Positions 7,085 through 15,889 of a stretch of DNA of 21,760 bases are shown here, piece after piece. The notes under the pieces were generated by a model that worked only from the letters and a program-made list of their open reading frames with translations, did not search any database and was not told where the DNA came from. The position numbers and the translations under genes are program-made. The stretch is from an uncultured Bacteroidota bacterium (lineage in GTDB: Bacteria; Bacteroidota; Bacteroidia; NS11-12g; UBA955): positions 1-21,760 of the forward strand of contig CAIRMY010000106.1 in the NCBI GenBank assembly GCA_903879775.1, read 5' to 3'. The first letter of the stretch is position 1, and each line of letters starts with the position of its first letter.

Positions 7085-9118
7085 ATGCGATTATCCTTAA
7101 AAATAAATCTATTATTTTTCTCATTTTTAGGGATATTCAATCATGCTTTTCCCCAATGTGGCTCAAGTTTGAGCCAGGGAAAATATCCCTCAAAAGCATT
7201 TGAAATTGTGAGCATTTTGGTGGATGCATGTGATGGTTCCAATGAAGGCCAAAATGAAATGATACGCATTCAAGTGGGCAAAAATCCATTGAATCCTTCA
7301 AAGTTTGGTGTTCCCACTTATGTTGCGGGTATGGTGAATTGGGGTACAAATTCATCAAACCCTTGGCGTGGTGTAACCAACTTAACGAATAGTACAAAAA
7401 ATAAAATTACGTATTTAAATAATACAATTAAAAATAAAGGCAATTGTGGTTTGTTGATTGGCCTAAATTCCACAGATGTCATTCCTGCATATTCGAATTT
7501 GTTATTTATTACCAGTGAGAGTTTTAGCCAAACAGCTCAAGACTTTAGCGACCTTAGTGATACCTTGTATGTGATTTTTCAAAAATCAGGGAATACTGCA
7601 GGTCATTTTGTGAATTTCGGAACCGCCGCTACAAGAACTTTTATTTTAACCAACAACGGCGTTTCAGATACTGTTGTATATGATCGTAGCAAATTGTTAA
7701 ATCAGGCTGGATCAAAAGGTGCCGATGATGGCGCTGTAACTGATTTTGAGTATGATGGAAGCATTTTATATGCGAATTATGGATGCCGAGTACCCATTCC
7801 TCCGTTTGTGATTGATGCCGGTACTGTTCAACTGAAAGGATGCACGGTTTCAGTGGTTCAACTGAATGGAACTGTCATTGGAAGTAAATGTTACCGGTGG
7901 ATCAATGCATATCCTCAGTCGGGCAGTTTAGACGATTCAACAATATTAAAGCCAAAGTTTACAGTGAAACCTGGTTACAAAGGTGTTGTGAAATTGTATT
8001 TGGTGGCAAATGGCAATTGTGCCTCTCGTAAAGATTCGGTGCAGTTTAACATTTCTTTTGCAACTACCGCAGATTTTACAATTGATTCTTCAAATGCTCC
8101 TAGATTTTGCTTTACCGATAAAAGCTTAGGAACCATTAAAACACGTTGGGGATTTAACCATCCGAACGATATTGAAAAGGGTCCTTCAAAAGATTTTTTG
8201 GAAGATCCAACTTCGCCATTTGGTGGAATTTGTTATACTTATAAAACGGTTGGAAATCGTTTTGTTTGCATGATTGCAGAAGGGTCCACAGGTTGTAACG
8301 ATACGTTGTGCAGTGAAATCAAAATATTTTTAGATGCTGGCAAGGTGAATCCTATTATATGTGGTGGGAGTTCAACCATTCAGTTGCAAGGTAAAAAATT
8401 GGGCATCAATAAATTTCATTGGAAAAGTGAAAGTAAAGATGCTGGTACATTTGATGATACATCAAAGTTGAATGCTAAATTTACGGTAGATCCCAAATAT
8501 TATGGAATACCGGTTAAGTTATATTTAATGTCTGATGTGGCTCCATCATTGAGAGATTCTGTACAATTCATTTATTCACCTAAACCAGTTGCGAAATTTG
8601 CAATTGACTCGACATTAAAACCGAATTTTTGCTTTCAAAATTTAAGTCAGAATTCAAATTTATATCGTTGGTCATTTCAAGGTAAATATGCCAATGATAT
8701 TCGTATCGATTCAACGGTAACCAAGTCAAATATTTGCTTTAATTACACAGATTTAGGGACATTTTATGTTTGTTTAATTGCCGAATCTGGTGTTGTTGGA
8801 TGCAATGATACTTTCTGTGGTGAGGTAAGTTATAATCAATCTATCTTTTTGGCAAATGTATTTACACCGGGTAGTCAAGATGGTAAGAATGATGAATTTA
8901 GGGTGCCTATTTCGGGACAAGAATACTTTGAAATAGAGGTTTTTAATCGCTGGGGGACATTGGTTTTCCAATCAAAAGATCCATCGCGAATGTGGAATGG
9001 TCAGGTTGAGAACACTGGAGAAACGTGTTCATCTGGAACCTATTTTTACCTTTTAAAATACAAATTCCCGAACGAAGATTTGGTTTCATTGCACGGCAGT
9101 GTCACGCTCATTCGTTAA
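7085..9118 (+). CDS. secreted T9SS type-B (gliding-motility-associated C-terminal domain) protein
   Basis: 677-residue protein with an N-terminal Sec signal (hydrophobic 7-22, cleavage after FPQ near 24). Residues about 25-235 form a cysteine-containing domain beginning near VDACDGSNEGQNEM, which resembles N-terminal domains of other Bacteroidota gliding-associated surface proteins. Residues 245-415 and 418-583 are an internal duplication: each has KFTV, a KDSVQF/RDSVQF strand, an RFCFTD/NFCFQN block, a YRW/TRW core, and a C-terminal FVCMIAEG/YVCLIAES plus GCNDT. Both copies look PKD-like. Residues 588-677 match the type-B sorting domain: NVFTPGSQDGKNDEF, then EIEVFNRWGTLVF, MWNG, GTYFYLLKY and a terminal GSVTLIR. 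The protein should cross the outer membrane through the type IX system. Ligand or function unknown. Confidence 0.88.
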   Translation: MRLSLKINLLFFSFLGIFNHAFPQCGSSLSQGKYPSKAFEIVSILVDACDGSNEGQNEMIRIQVGKNPLNPSKFGVPTYVAGMVNWGTNSSNPWRGVTNLTNSTKNKITYLNNTIKNKGNCGLLIGLNSTDVIPAYSNLLFITSESFSQTAQDFSDLSDTLYVIFQKSGNTAGHFVNFGTAATRTFILTNNGVSDTVVYDRSKLLNQAGSKGADDGAVTDFEYDGSILYANYGCRVPIPPFVIDAGTVQLKGCTVSVVQLNGTVIGSKCYRWINAYPQSGSLDDSTILKPKFTVKPGYKGVVKLYLVANGNCASRKDSVQFNISFATTADFTIDSSNAPRFCFTDKSLGTIKTRWGFNHPNDIEKGPSKDFLEDPTSPFGGICYTYKTVGNRFVCMIAEGSTGCNDTLCSEIKIFLDAGKVNPIICGGSSTIQLQGKKLGINKFHWKSESKDAGTFDDTSKLNAKFTVDPKYYGIPVKLYLMSDVAPSLRDSVQFIYSPKPVAKFAIDSTLKPNFCFQNLSQNSNLYRWSFQGKYANDIRIDSTVTKSNICFNYTDLGTFYVCLIAESGVVGCNDTFCGEVSYNQSIFLANVFTPGSQDGKNDEFRVPISGQEYFEIEVFNRWGTLVFQSKDPSRMWNGQVENTGETCSSGTYFYLLKYKFPNEDLVSLHGSVTLIR

Positions 9119-9136
9119 TCTAATTGCATTACTAAG

Positions 9137-9206
9137 CCTAATCACCAAATTCATAGTGAAATTGGTGATTATAATCGCCGAATATAGAGTGAAATTGGTG
9201 ATTAGG
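9137..9206. repeat. nested inverted/direct repeats at a convergent gene junction
   Basis: A block CCTAATCACCAAATTC (9137-9152) faces two downstream reverse-complement copies. The first is at 9155-9171 (AGTGAAATTGGTGATTA) and the second at 9188-9204 with the same 17 bases, extended to GATTAGG at 9206. The left arm can therefore pair with either copy, giving a short-loop hairpin or a longer one containing the first copy, and these are mutually exclusive. The second copy overlaps the stop codon of the acidic-protein gene. Its position suits transcript-end formation from both sides, but there is no U-run. Confidence 0.6.
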
Positions 9207-9510
9207 AAGCGTCTTCCTCTTCCTCAAATTCGTCTTCGTCGTATTCTTCCTCGTCGTCGTAATCGTCAATTAACCACTCGCTGTCTACATTGTCCCACAC
9301 TGCACATTGGCTTAATTCCAATTGCTCACAAATGGCTTTCAATTCTGGGTAGGCTTCGTAAACTTGGTCTAAAGAAACAACAACAATTTCTTCCTCTTTG
9401 TTAGGTTCGTTACCAACAAATTCCCATTGGTCTTCAGCGTCACGCAAAATGGCAACAATTGTTTCTTCTTTGCTTAATAATTTATTGGTGGTGTAACAGT
9501 TTTCTAACAT
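9202..9510 (-). CDS. small acidic protein of unknown function
   Basis: 102 residues, ATG start. Residues 1-80 look like a compact alpha/beta domain (AILRDAEDQWEFVGNEPN, then VVVSLDQVYEAYPELKAIC and an Ala-Val-Trp strand). Residues 81-100 are almost entirely Asp/Glu/Tyr. The W-x-F-x-G-x-E pattern followed by a predicted P-x-L helix recalls DUF2185/Imm33-type domains, but the similarity is weak. It is transcribed divergently from the threonine aldolase, with its own -7 box at 9541-9548. The acidic tail may be disordered or bind cations or basic partners; no function is claimed. Confidence 0.8.
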   Translation of the reverse strand: MLENCYTTNKLLSKEETIVAILRDAEDQWEFVGNEPNKEEEIVVVSLDQVYEAYPELKAICEQLELSQCAVWDNVDSEWLIDDYDDEEEYDEDEFEEEEDAS

Positions 9511-9540
9511 GATTTTCTTTTTGAGGGATGTTTCTCAGCA

Positions 9541-9548
9541 CAAAGATA
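9541..9548 (-). promoter_or_regulatory. -7 promoter element of the small acidic protein gene
   Basis: Reads TATCTTTG on the minus strand, an exact TAnnTTTG match, 30 nt before the ATG at 9510. The leader contains one copy of the TTTGAGGGAT word (9520-9529). Confidence 0.55.
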
Positions 9549-9656
9549 GGCGAACATTTCAAAGGTTTTAATTTTGAGGGATTCTAAACTGAAAATTTAA
9601 CAGGAAATTCGTTACTTTGAAACTTGGCAGGGACTCCAATGTCCCTCATTAAAAAA

Positions 9657-10688
9657 ATGACAACAGAAAGTACACTCATAGAATTAAGATCAGATACGTT
9701 TACCAAACCAACCCCAGCAATGCACGCTGCCATGATGAATGCAGCTGTTGGGGATGATGTTTTTGGCGAAGATCCTTCGGTGAATGCCCTGGAAATTAAG
9801 GCTGCTCAAATGTTTGGTATGGAAGCCGCCCTGTTTTGTCCTTCCGGAACCATGACAAACCAAATCGCCATTAATGTTCATACCCAACCCGGCGACGAGG
9901 TAATTTGCGAAGAGGGTTCGCACATTTATTATTACGAAGGCGGTGGAATTGGACGAAATTCTGGTTGTCAAGCCCGCTTAATTCAAGGCAATAGAGGTCA
10001 AATCACAGCCCAGCAAATCTTGGAAGTTGTAAATCCAGATGATGTGCATCGCGCGCGTACCCGCTTGGTGAGTTTGGAAAATACTTGCAATAGGGGTGGG
10101 GGTAGTTGTTATGATTTATCAGAAATTGCTTCCATTAAGAAACTTTGCGTTGAACAGGGGTTGAAACTGCATTTAGATGGTGCTCGTTTGATGAATGCCA
10201 TTGTTGCAAAAAATACCAATCCTTTGGAATATGGACAATTGTTTGATAGTATTTCTTTGTGTTTGAGCAAAGGATTGGGTGCTCCAATTGGCAGTGTTTT
10301 ATTGGGTACGAAGGTTTTCATCAAAGAAGCCCGCAGGGTGAGGAAAGTGATGGGAGGAGGTATGCGTCAGGCAGGATTTCTAGCAGCTGCTGCCTCATAT
10401 GCTTTGGAAAATCATGTGAGTCGTTTGGCGGAAGATCATCGATTGGCTGCACTTTTAGGAACTACATTGGAACAACTTAGTTGGGTTGAATCGGTGTTGC
10501 CGGTAGAAACAAATATTGTGATTTTCAAGGTGAATCAGCAGCACACGGTAAAGCAGGTTTCTGATTATTTGTTCTCTCATAACATTCGGGTTTCGGCAAT
10601 GAGTGCAACGCAAATTCGGATGGTTACACATTTAGATGTAACGTCAGAAATGGTTGATTTTGTGATTGAAAAATTGAGAAATTTTTAA
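9657..10688 (+). CDS. ltaE: low-specificity L-threonine aldolase
   Basis: Cytoplasmic PLP enzyme that cleaves L-threonine or L-allo-threonine to glycine and acetaldehyde. Numbering from the ATG at 9657: LRSDTFTKPT (10-19), GDDVFGEDP (32-40), the phosphate-binding PSGTMTNQI (62-70), a stacking His89 in GSHIYYYE, Asp174 and Arg177 in LHLDGARL, and PLP-lysine Lys205 in CLSKGLGAPIGS. The 343-residue length is standard. Start choice: the frame is open back to a TTG at 9624 and an ATG at 9639, but family homology begins immediately after 9657. An AGGGAC/GTCCCT inverted repeat (9629-9646) sits just upstream. The gene symbol follows E. coli usage; the stereo-preference of the enzyme cannot be read from sequence. 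Confidence 0.92.
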   Translation: MTTESTLIELRSDTFTKPTPAMHAAMMNAAVGDDVFGEDPSVNALEIKAAQMFGMEAALFCPSGTMTNQIAINVHTQPGDEVICEEGSHIYYYEGGGIGRNSGCQARLIQGNRGQITAQQILEVVNPDDVHRARTRLVSLENTCNRGGGSCYDLSEIASIKKLCVEQGLKLHLDGARLMNAIVAKNTNPLEYGQLFDSISLCLSKGLGAPIGSVLLGTKVFIKEARRVRKVMGGGMRQAGFLAAAASYALENHVSRLAEDHRLAALLGTTLEQLSWVESVLPVETNIVIFKVNQQHTVKQVSDYLFSHNIRVSAMSATQIRMVTHLDVTSEMVDFVIEKLRNF

Positions 10689-10767
10689 GCATCTTAAGAA
10701 CAACACCAAATTACATAGCGTAATTTAAGTAAAAATACTTCATAAATTATTTGCATTCATTCATTTG

Positions 10768-10783
10768 GAGGGACACGTCCCTC
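10768..10783. repeat. short GAGGGAC inverted repeat
   Basis: GAGGGAC, two bases, GTCCCTC, lying 80 bp after the threonine aldolase stop. It consists of two facing copies of the GAGGGA word that recurs in the window. The intergenic stretch 10689-10823 otherwise holds only AT-rich sequence. The hairpin has no following U-run on either strand, so it is not a convincing terminator. Confidence 0.6.
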
Positions 10784-10823
10784 AGAAATTCATGAAGCGT
10801 TAATCTTCTTCAAATTCTTCTAA

Positions 10824-11855
10824 TTACTTGACTTTTTTAAAGAATTTTGCAGGGATAAATGGAGTGTTATCAATGCCGTCAGGTATTTTTTGATTTGAAA
10901 ATTGTTCCTGTGTAGAAGTTTGACCGGGCAATATCCAGCATTTGTTGGTATAATAAAAGAAGTTTACATCGGTTGAATAAGGAATTGAATTTGAATACTT
11001 TAATTTGTTTTTTGTACCAATGACACCGTTGTATGGATAAAAATGGAAATCTGGATTGATGGCTGTCCAAGATTTACTGCCTTTCGATTTATACAAAATC
11101 CTCAATCCTGGTTTCATAGAGCTATTTGTTACTCGAATGGTATCTGAGGTTGCAGAATCAACAAAAAATCCTCGCATGTTTGGATTGTCGGGACAATTGT
11201 GAAAAGAGAAGTTTGGATTGGCCACCATGGCCAAAAAGCTATCTTTATTGATAATTGTAGGGGTTTTAAACGGCTTCGAAAGAGGTGTGATTTCTGTTGG
11301 ATAAAATCCAGTGATTGAACCTCTTCCTCCAGCATTAATGGTATCAAAATCAACTAAATGATATAAGACCGCTTTGAATATTTGTCCTTTGCTGATTTGG
11401 TAAATTTTTTCGTTTTCTGGAATGAATGCCGGTTTTTTCTTGCTGGCATGAAATTTTGCATGGTAATTTTGAGAAACGGCAAAATAAGCTTTGGTTTTAG
11501 GGTCTTGCAGATAAAATTGGTTGATGCTTCGAATGAAGATGGTATCTTTAAATGGCTCTAAAACAGCATATTCAAGACCGAAATCTACTTCACCTGGTTT
11601 GATTGGCGACAATAATTTCAGTTTTGCATAAAACTGTCCTTCCGGAATGATGATTTTTTGTTTATCAACCGGAACATCAAACAAAGTTTGATTGCAATTA
11701 AAACGAATAAAATTGGTTTTAACGGTTCCTGCCTCAGGTTTAACTGGAGCGGGTTTAGTATTTTTATTGGGCTTCGATTTTTGCGCAAAACCAAAGTTCA
11801 AACAAAAGCATGAAATCAGAAAAAAAGCACAATTCTTAATCCGATTGTTTCTCAT
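10824..11855 (-). CDS. secreted protein of unknown function
   Basis: 343 residues beginning with a Sec signal (basic RNNRIK, hydrophobic 9-24, cleavage at FGFA-Q). A Lys/Pro-rich linker (about 26-45) follows, then a beta-rich body with two visible segments. The central part contains FGLEYAVLEPFKDTIFIRS and QNYHAKFHASKKKPAF. The C-terminal part has HNCPDNPNMRGFF and NKCWILPGQ. No lipobox, sorting domain or catalytic motif is recognised. Its ATG is 4 bp past the stop of the AsmA-like gene, so it is almost certainly co-transcribed and likely acts in the same envelope process. Function unknown. Confidence 0.8.
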   Translation of the reverse strand: MRNNRIKNCAFFLISCFCLNFGFAQKSKPNKNTKPAPVKPEAGTVKTNFIRFNCNQTLFDVPVDKQKIIIPEGQFYAKLKLLSPIKPGEVDFGLEYAVLEPFKDTIFIRSINQFYLQDPKTKAYFAVSQNYHAKFHASKKKPAFIPENEKIYQISKGQIFKAVLYHLVDFDTINAGGRGSITGFYPTEITPLSKPFKTPTIINKDSFLAMVANPNFSFHNCPDNPNMRGFFVDSATSDTIRVTNSSMKPGLRILYKSKGSKSWTAINPDFHFYPYNGVIGTKNKLKYSNSIPYSTDVNFFYYTNKCWILPGQTSTQEQFSNQKIPDGIDNTPFIPAKFFKKVK

Positions 11856-11859
11856 GGAA

Positions 11860-14673
11860 TCATTTTTTATTCATTTTATTGCGTTGTTCTTCAGCATTTT
11901 GAATGATTGAAGATGCCTTTTTGTCGGCTTCGCTTTCTAGCAGTTCGGCTTTTTTATTGGCTTCAGACTCTATTTTATCGGCAGAAGAATTGGCAATTGT
12001 TTTGAATTGATTTGCTTTCTTTTCAGCTTCTTTTTTAATGGCTTTTACCGCCTTTTCTGCTGCATACTTTTCAAGTGGATTTTTTGCTTTATCCATTAAT
12101 TTATCAGCTTCAGCATTGGCTTTTGTTAAAGCATCAGCAGAAAGTTTTTCTCCTTCTTGGCGTTCTTTATCGGCTAATTTCCTGGCTTCTGCTCTAATTT
12201 GTTCGGCTTTCTGATGGGCAGTTTGACGAATTTGATCTGCTTCTTGTCGCGCTTTATCTAGAACCTTATCTGCAGCGGCATTGGCTTTGTTCATTACATC
12301 TTCTTTCACTTTGTCGAGTTTCGGCTGTATTAGTCCTTTTCCAAATGATTTCCAGTCTATCACTAATTTTGGAGCTGAAACAGTTCCTGAAATTTTAAAG
12401 GGCAATGATTTTCCATCGGAAGATAATTTCCCTCCGAAATCTACTTTTTGATCTAATCCAACTTTACCAATGATGCTCATTTTGCTTCCACGTGGCAATG
12501 TGAGCTTAATTGAATCTTTCAAAGTAAGTTCACCATTTGCAATTGCGAATCCGTAGTTGCTTGGTTGAACTTCAATTTTTTTACTATCCCAATTAAAGTA
12601 TTTAGCAGCTTCTCCCATCCAATTTGGAATGTTAAAAATACCTTGCATTAAGTCGAGATTTCCATCTGCAAAAACAGAATTCATGTCAACGCCCATTTCC
12701 TGTGTAAGGTTTGTTTTCATGCCCATATTTAGGTTAGCCATTCCTTCAATTTCTTTTAAAATAGGAGCGTATTTATTTACGAGTTCAATGTTGTCGGTAA
12801 TGTTTTTAGGATTAAGATTGAGCAGAACAATGCTGCTTGCAACTTTTGGATCACCACCTTTTTCATAGCTATATGAAGTTTTATTCATTTCGAATGTACT
12901 TCCCCAAAGATTGGCTCTGATAGGATCAATATTTAGAATTCCTTTATTGATCGTGGCTTTGGCAACGCAACCAGTAAGGGTGTAGGTTTGGTAAATCATT
13001 TTTCCTGCAGTTGCAGTGAACGTGAAATCTAAATTCTTAGGCAGTTCCACGGCACTCATTGGCGCAGAAGATGTGTCCACTTTAGCCGGTTCAGTTGATT
13101 TAGGTAACGAGTTCATCCATTCGTTTAAATCGAGAGATTTGCTTGAAACCATAAGGTTTCCGTGCAAAGTTTCTCCATTGAAAGCATAACCTAGCATATT
13201 GGTGATTTTTCCAGATGCAGAAATGGTTGATTTTCCATATCCCAAATCCATTGAAGCCAAATCAAACTCTTTAGGGTTGATTGTAACCTTTAAATTATTC
13301 AAAGAAAGCGGCAATGTACTTGGTGAAGTATAGTATAAACCATTCACCATTAATTGTCCTGCGGCATTCAGATCTTGCATCTTACCGGGAGCAATTTCGG
13401 AATAATGTCCTTCAAAATTAAAATCAGCATTGATATTGCCTTTGAGGGAAGTGTTTTGTTCAAGCGGCATCAACTTTAACCATTTTTCGAGATGAAGTGC
13501 AGTTTTTAGGCTTCCTTTTGCGTAAGCGTTTGAAATTGGAGTTGATAAATAAAGTTTTGCATCAAGAGGTTCTCCCCCAAAATTGAGTTGGAATTTGCTT
13601 AGATCAACAATCGTATGGTCTGGATTTCCATCGGCATTGTTGAATTTGAAATCTACGTTAATTCCGGTAACTCCAGCGGGCAAAGATGGATATTGGAAAG
13701 ATCCGTTTTCAACTTTCAATTCCATGTTTGTTGTTGGCATTCTTAGGCTATCCATTATGCCTTTGATACCAAATTTAATTCCCATTTTACCTGAAGTTTT
13801 CACATTAGAAAAGTCATTTGTGTAACAGCCTGGAACAACAGATAGGAATGCTTTAAAGTCAGAAGTTGGCGCATTAATCGCAAAGTCCATGTCCATGTTG
13901 TTTTCATTCATTTGCAACCATCCTTTGGCATCTAAAGGCAATTCGTTCATTTTTACGGCAATGTCTTTAATGGCAAAACGCATTTTATTTAAATCGACAT
14001 CAATATTTGTATTTACGTCTAAAATTGATTTCGAAACGAGTGTCATACCGCCGTAACTCATATTTAAGTTCTTAGAGCTTAATTGGGTGTTCATGACGAA
14101 AATGTTATTGGCGAAATCGCCTTGTAACATCAAATTAGAACCACCAGAAACCATTTCAAATCCCATGCTTTGGTCGTTATAAGCAATGTTACCATCTTCA
14201 ATTTCAACATCTTTTAATTTGAGGGATATAGGAGCGCTTGTTGACGTGTCAACAGCAGTTGAAGTATCTGGCTTCGCAATGTCGTAATTTGCCCTTCCGC
14301 TTTTTAGTACAACCACATTTAAACGGGGTTGTTTTAAATAGATACGTCGAATTGAAATTGGTTTATTTCCACCTAAAAGAGAAGAGATGTCGATTGTCAT
14401 TCTAATTTCTGGTGCTGAGAATAATGTATCTTGCTTAAAAGAATCTACACCAATGACTTTTAAGTTGTTAACACCAACTGAAAGATTCGGGAAGTTTCTA
14501 ATTAAGCTAAGGCTTAAATCATCATCGAATGAAATTTTGGCATTTACAGAAGCACTTGCTCCTTCTTGTACCATTTTCATAATTTTACCTTTAAAAGCAA
14601 AAGGCAATACCAATAAAATTAAAAAAATTGCGGCAAATGTGATGCCGATACGCTTAAACCATTTTTTCATCAT
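11860..14673 (-). CDS. AsmA-family envelope protein with a hendecad-repeat helical tail
   Basis: 937 residues. A basic N-terminus and one membrane helix (about 9-27) lead into an AsmA-like N-terminal region (SASVNAKISFDDDLSLSL, the SIRRIYLKQPRLNVV strand, and ANYDI). A long beta-rich body with repeated amphipathic strands follows to about residue 770, as in AsmA proteins, which are inner-membrane-anchored, periplasm-spanning and implicated in outer-membrane lipid or assembly homeostasis. From residue 796 to the end the sequence falls into twelve consecutive 11-residue units (for example KARQEADQIRQ, TAHQKAEQIRA, EARKLADKERQ) without a break, rich in Ala, Lys and Glu. This predicts a very long amphipathic helix or right-handed coiled coil. 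A degenerate TATCTTCG box (14689-14696, minus strand) precedes the ATG. The family call is confident; cargo or partner is unknown. Confidence 0.85.
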   Translation of the reverse strand: MMKKWFKRIGITFAAIFLILLVLPFAFKGKIMKMVQEGASASVNAKISFDDDLSLSLIRNFPNLSVGVNNLKVIGVDSFKQDTLFSAPEIRMTIDISSLLGGNKPISIRRIYLKQPRLNVVVLKSGRANYDIAKPDTSTAVDTSTSAPISLKLKDVEIEDGNIAYNDQSMGFEMVSGGSNLMLQGDFANNIFVMNTQLSSKNLNMSYGGMTLVSKSILDVNTNIDVDLNKMRFAIKDIAVKMNELPLDAKGWLQMNENNMDMDFAINAPTSDFKAFLSVVPGCYTNDFSNVKTSGKMGIKFGIKGIMDSLRMPTTNMELKVENGSFQYPSLPAGVTGINVDFKFNNADGNPDHTIVDLSKFQLNFGGEPLDAKLYLSTPISNAYAKGSLKTALHLEKWLKLMPLEQNTSLKGNINADFNFEGHYSEIAPGKMQDLNAAGQLMVNGLYYTSPSTLPLSLNNLKVTINPKEFDLASMDLGYGKSTISASGKITNMLGYAFNGETLHGNLMVSSKSLDLNEWMNSLPKSTEPAKVDTSSAPMSAVELPKNLDFTFTATAGKMIYQTYTLTGCVAKATINKGILNIDPIRANLWGSTFEMNKTSYSYEKGGDPKVASSIVLLNLNPKNITDNIELVNKYAPILKEIEGMANLNMGMKTNLTQEMGVDMNSVFADGNLDLMQGIFNIPNWMGEAAKYFNWDSKKIEVQPSNYGFAIANGELTLKDSIKLTLPRGSKMSIIGKVGLDQKVDFGGKLSSDGKSLPFKISGTVSAPKLVIDWKSFGKGLIQPKLDKVKEDVMNKANAAADKVLDKARQEADQIRQTAHQKAEQIRAEARKLADKERQEGEKLSADALTKANAEADKLMDKAKNPLEKYAAEKAVKAIKKEAEKKANQFKTIANSSADKIESEANKKAELLESEADKKASSIIQNAEEQRNKMNKK

Positions 14674-14830
14674 AGAAATTTCTCTTACGAAGATAATAAA
14701 AATTATGAATGGCTGTGGCTATCTATTCGACAAGATGATGAATCTCTCAGTTCTGCATTTTCCCAGGAAGGATTTTTCTCCAATATAAGATTGTGGGGTT
14801 GCTGAATCGATTGTCAACAACGAATATTCT

Positions 14831-15886
14831 TTATTTCGTTGAAATAAAATGCTCAATTCGCTGTGCAACATTTTCACGAATATCCATATAAAAGAAATTC
14901 ATATCGGCAATATGGTAGTTTGAATTCGTGTATAAAAAACTACCTCTAAATTTTGGCTTCGTTACCCAAAGTATTCCTCCATTAACTTGGGCATCGCAAC
15001 GTTTCGATAGCACTTTTTGGAACGGAACCAAAACGGCACCCTTATTCAACTCAGCAGCCGCATATTGTTCATCATATTTCCAAGTTAAAGGATTGATGCA
15101 GATAGCTCTTTCGAGTGCAGCATGATAATTTTCGGGTATGAAATTCCTTTCGTAACTGCTCCAACTTACCCAGCATTGTGTTTGATTTGGGACTTTGCAA
15201 AAGTCAATTTTTGGCAGAGAATCCTTGGGTACAGGCATTCCAATAATGTAGGCAACCACCAATTTTGATTTTAAGGTATCACTAAAAAACTCTTGTAAAA
15301 TTTTATGCGCATGAATGGTGCCCTGGCTATGTGAAGCAATCACAATTGGTCTTCCATGATTGTAATGTTTTAGGTAGTGTAGAAATGCATTTCTAACATC
15401 TTCATAAGCACAATCTAAAGCTTTCCATTTGTCTGTTAAATGAGGTGTTTTAAAGCAATAAAAATGGGCTTGACGGTATCTTGGAGCATAAACCTTACAA
15501 CTTCCATTGAAAATAGAAGCTTGATATTGGATAGGACTCTTTTCTATTGCTTCATTTTCAACTTCGTTGGTTACGTCAGCATTCCACAGAAATTCATTGA
15601 TTGGTTTATTTCTGTATGTTGTTGGATGAATGTAAAAGACATCTGCTTTCGCAGAATCTTGATTATTTTCCAATCCATTGGGTGTTTTGTCGGCATAATC
15701 TTGTTTCCAAGGTAATGCAGCCCAATTTTTATCCTCAGCATAATTAGTGAGCGGTGGTTTGGCACAATCATCGAATCTTTTTGGAAGAGGATAATATTTT
15801 TGTCCAAACCCTATCGTTTGTCCCTCAATAAAATAAAATAAAACAATTAAAATGCGGAGCACAGAAGATTTGTTCAAGGAAATCAT
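14831..15886 (-). CDS. DUF3089 alpha/beta-hydrolase-like secreted protein
   Basis: 351 residues with an N-terminal signal/hydrophobic segment (about 9-27, cleavage near GFGQ). The body has the DUF3089 pattern: ADVFYIHPTTY (81-91), VYAPRYRQAHFYCF (132-145), EDVRNAFLHYL (162-172) and the nucleophile elbow IVIASHSQGT with Ser187 (181-190), then AYIIGMPVP. These match alpha/beta hydrolases, so an esterase or lipase activity in the periplasm is plausible, though no substrate is known for the family. The ATG is 3 bp after the htrA stop codon, so the two are an operon. Between this gene and the AsmA-like gene (14674-14830) nothing beyond AT-rich spacer is seen. Confidence 0.82.
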   Translation of the reverse strand: MISLNKSSVLRILIVLFYFIEGQTIGFGQKYYPLPKRFDDCAKPPLTNYAEDKNWAALPWKQDYADKTPNGLENNQDSAKADVFYIHPTTYRNKPINEFLWNADVTNEVENEAIEKSPIQYQASIFNGSCKVYAPRYRQAHFYCFKTPHLTDKWKALDCAYEDVRNAFLHYLKHYNHGRPIVIASHSQGTIHAHKILQEFFSDTLKSKLVVAYIIGMPVPKDSLPKIDFCKVPNQTQCWVSWSSYERNFIPENYHAALERAICINPLTWKYDEQYAAAELNKGAVLVPFQKVLSKRCDAQVNGGILWVTKPKFRGSFLYTNSNYHIADMNFFYMDIRENVAQRIEHFISTK

Positions 15887-15889
15887 AGA

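Noticed and set aside
10768..10783. GAGGGAC hairpin as an intrinsic terminator
   Set aside because: There is no U-run on either strand and the loop is very small; it is better explained as two copies of the recurrent word.
14818..14841. CAACGAA/TTCGTTG hairpin at the end of the DUF3089 gene as a terminator
   Set aside because: Only a 7-bp stem overlapping the stop codon, without a U-run.
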